A DNA stretch of 64,000 bases from Nocardiopsis ganjiahuensis DSM 45031 (lineage in GTDB: Bacteria; Actinomycetota; Actinomycetes; Streptosporangiales; Streptosporangiaceae), in NCBI RefSeq assembly GCF_000341085.1, contig NZ_ANBA01000009.1, positions 836,068-900,067 of the forward strand, written 5' to 3'. Made by a program: the position numbers and the translations under genes. Positions 62,960 to 64,000 of this stretch are shown piece by piece. How positions within the stretch are numbered: the stretch's first letter is position 1; each line of letters opens with the position of its first letter. Below the pieces are notes generated by a model. The model worked only from the letters and a program-made list of their open reading frames with translations. It had not been told where the DNA came from and did not search any database.

Positions 62960-63358
62960 GCGCCACTCCGTCGTCGAGATCGGTCAGCTGTCAGGTCAGC
63001 GCCCTGGCCGCGGCCGCCTCGCTGCTGCCTGGGTCGGAGTCCGGCAGGGGCCGTGCGCGGAGGAACACCTCGACCAAGGTTAGTCCGTTTACTACACAGT
63101 GTCGGACTTGGGCCCGCTCGCCCGTCCCCCTGCCGGACCTCTTCGCGCCCCTGTGCCGGTCCCCTGCCGGAGCGGGGCCGGAAAGCCGCGAGGCAGAAGT
63201 CACGTTTCCCCTTTGTCGAAGGGGCCTTCGCGATACGCTCGACCTCCCCACGCGAGGCCACGGACCATCTCCTCGTGCCCGTCGCCCCTCGTCACCGTGT
63301 TCCCCGACACGGCCTCACAGCACCACGAACGCAACGAAGCGTACGAAGGGGGAGGGCG
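62960..63358. other. Divergent intergenic region between CopD-CtaG and the allantoinase-like gene
   Basis: No credible gene is visible in this 399-bp stretch. It contains one AT-richer patch (63077-63102) with a wide inverted repeat. Promoters for both flanking genes must be here; I cannot place -10 or -35 elements with confidence. GGGGGAGGG at the right edge is the ribosome site of the plus-strand gene. Confidence 0.5.
63082..63108. promoter_or_regulatory. Wide inverted repeat in the divergent promoter region
   Basis: AGTCCG (63082-63087) and CGGACT (63103-63108) form a 6-bp inverted repeat with 15 bp between. The centre contains a second small palindrome, ACAC-A-GTGT (63094-63102). The position and local AT richness suggest an operator; the cognate regulator is unknown. 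Confidence 0.45.
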
Positions 63359-64000
63359 ATGCCCGAGTTCGACAGTGTCATCCGTTCCATGCGGGCGGTG
63401 GTCCCCGAAGGGGTCGGGCCCGCCAGTGTGGGGGTTCGCGACGGCCGTATCGAGGCGATCCGGCCCTACTCGGCCCAGGTGTCCGCGCGCGAGGTGATCG
63501 ACCTCGGCGACACGGCCCTGCTGCCCGGTGCGATCGACCTGGGCACCGGTGTGCACGCGCCCGGGCAGGATCTGGCCGAGTCCTACCGGCTGGTGGGCGA
63601 GGCCGCCCTGCGCGGCGGGGTCACCTGTGTGGTGGCCTCCCCCGCCCCGGGGCGCCCCGCCATCACCTGCGCCGACTCCCTCCAGGTCCACCAGCGGGCG
63701 GCGGCGGGGACCGCGGTCCCCGTGGTCTTCCTCGGCGGGGTGACCCGGGGGACGGGCCCCCTGGACCTGGCCGACCTGCACGCCGGAGGGGTGGTGGCCT
63801 TCCAGGGGTCGCTCTCGGACGGGGGCGCACCGGACATGGCGGCGCTGGGCGACGCTCAGCTGCGCAAGGCCATGGCCGAGATCGCCGCTCTGAACGCCCT
63901 GCTGGTGGTGCACGCCGAGGACGCCCGTGAGCTGGGCAACCCGCCGGTGTCGGCGGAACAGCGGCCGCCCCGCGCAGAGCGGCGGGGGCTGGGAAGGGGG
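63359..64000 (+). CDS. Allantoinase/dihydroorotase-like protein lacking canonical metal ligands (partial)
   Basis: The first 214 codons are in the window. The start MPEFDSVIRS and GVRDGRIEAIRPY, IDLGDTALLPGAID follow the allantoinase pattern. However, the metal-binding HxH normally found after the PG-x-x-D segment is GTG here (Gly62, Gly64 in DLGTGVHAPG). The carboxylated Lys position reads FQG (Gln149). A later conserved His is kept (VVHAED, His185). The product may be a non-catalytic paralogue or a subunit partner. A strong GGGGGAGGG precedes the ATG. The C-terminal half lies outside. Confidence 0.75.
   Translation, partial: MPEFDSVIRSMRAVVPEGVGPASVGVRDGRIEAIRPYSAQVSAREVIDLGDTALLPGAIDLGTGVHAPGQDLAESYRLVGEAALRGGVTCVVASPAPGRPAITCADSLQVHQRAAAGTAVPVVFLGGVTRGTGPLDLADLHAGGVVAFQGSLSDGGAPDMAALGDAQLRKAMAEIAALNALLVVHAEDARELGNPPVSAEQRPPRAERRGLGRG

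Overview
The window is very GC-rich chromosomal DNA from an actinomycete. The gene content and protein style suggest a Nocardiopsis-like member of the Streptosporangiales; that genus-level placement is inference. The pointers are DUF3046-recA-recX, ClgR, large Lhr, eukaryotic-type Ser/Thr kinases, ergothioneine genes, menaquinone MenA, an F420-type luciferase-like oxidoreductase, a DUF3558 lipoprotein, frequent GTG/TTG starts, ATGA-type gene overlaps and several apparently leaderless genes. I see no tRNA or rRNA gene, IS element, phage, integron or CRISPR array. This is mostly core chromosome.

Layout. 1-2.8 kb: the tail of gluA and then gluBCD, a glutamate-type ABC importer. 3-5.1 kb: an S9-family peptidase. 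5.4-7.5 kb (minus): DUF3046, recA, recX with an upstream LexA/SOS box. 7.7-12.3 kb: helicase Lhr. 12.4-15.7 kb: two Ser/Thr kinases around a GNAT acetyltransferase. 15.8-22.1 kb: a ROK repressor facing an amino-sugar-type ABC importer and a NagZ-like GH3 hexosaminidase, probably one regulon for cell-wall or chitin sugars. 22.3 kb: a cysteine-free Rrf2 regulator.

22.9-33.3 kb (minus): a block of core genes, in transcription order dapA, rnj, ftsK, a RodZ-like gene, rimO, pgsA, cinA/pncC, clgR. A roughly 300-bp array of diverged repeats with covarying stems lies between rnj and ftsK. 33.7-38.7 kb: a holin-like membrane protein, GNAT, menA, a third kinase, a Nudix hydrolase and a methyltransferase. 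38.7-39.2 kb holds the relic of a divergent MmyB-regulator/short-chain-dehydrogenase locus whose middle has been deleted. 39.2-40.8 kb: dapB and a VIT1-family protein.

40.8-46.5 kb (minus): arylamine N-acetyltransferase and egtABCD (ergothioneine; no egtE here). 46.6-52.6 kb (minus): a five-gene peptide/nickel-type ABC importer whose binding protein looks anchored by a C-terminal membrane helix. 52.8-58.5 kb: a YdjM-like hydrolase, an O-methyltransferase and sbcD-sbcC. 58.6-63.0 kb: a small membrane protein, a DUF3558 lipoprotein, an LLM oxidoreductase and a CopD-CtaG fusion. The window ends in an allantoinase-like gene that lacks three canonical metal ligands.

The most unusual signals are the stem-covarying repeats at 30.25-30.55 kb, the metal-ligand-poor allantoinase paralogue at the right edge, the collapsed regulator/dehydrogenase locus at 38.7-39.2 kb, the G-rich tandem repeat between lhr and the recA cluster, and long hairpins placed just after two binding-protein genes. 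I did not find a clearly new multi-gene system.
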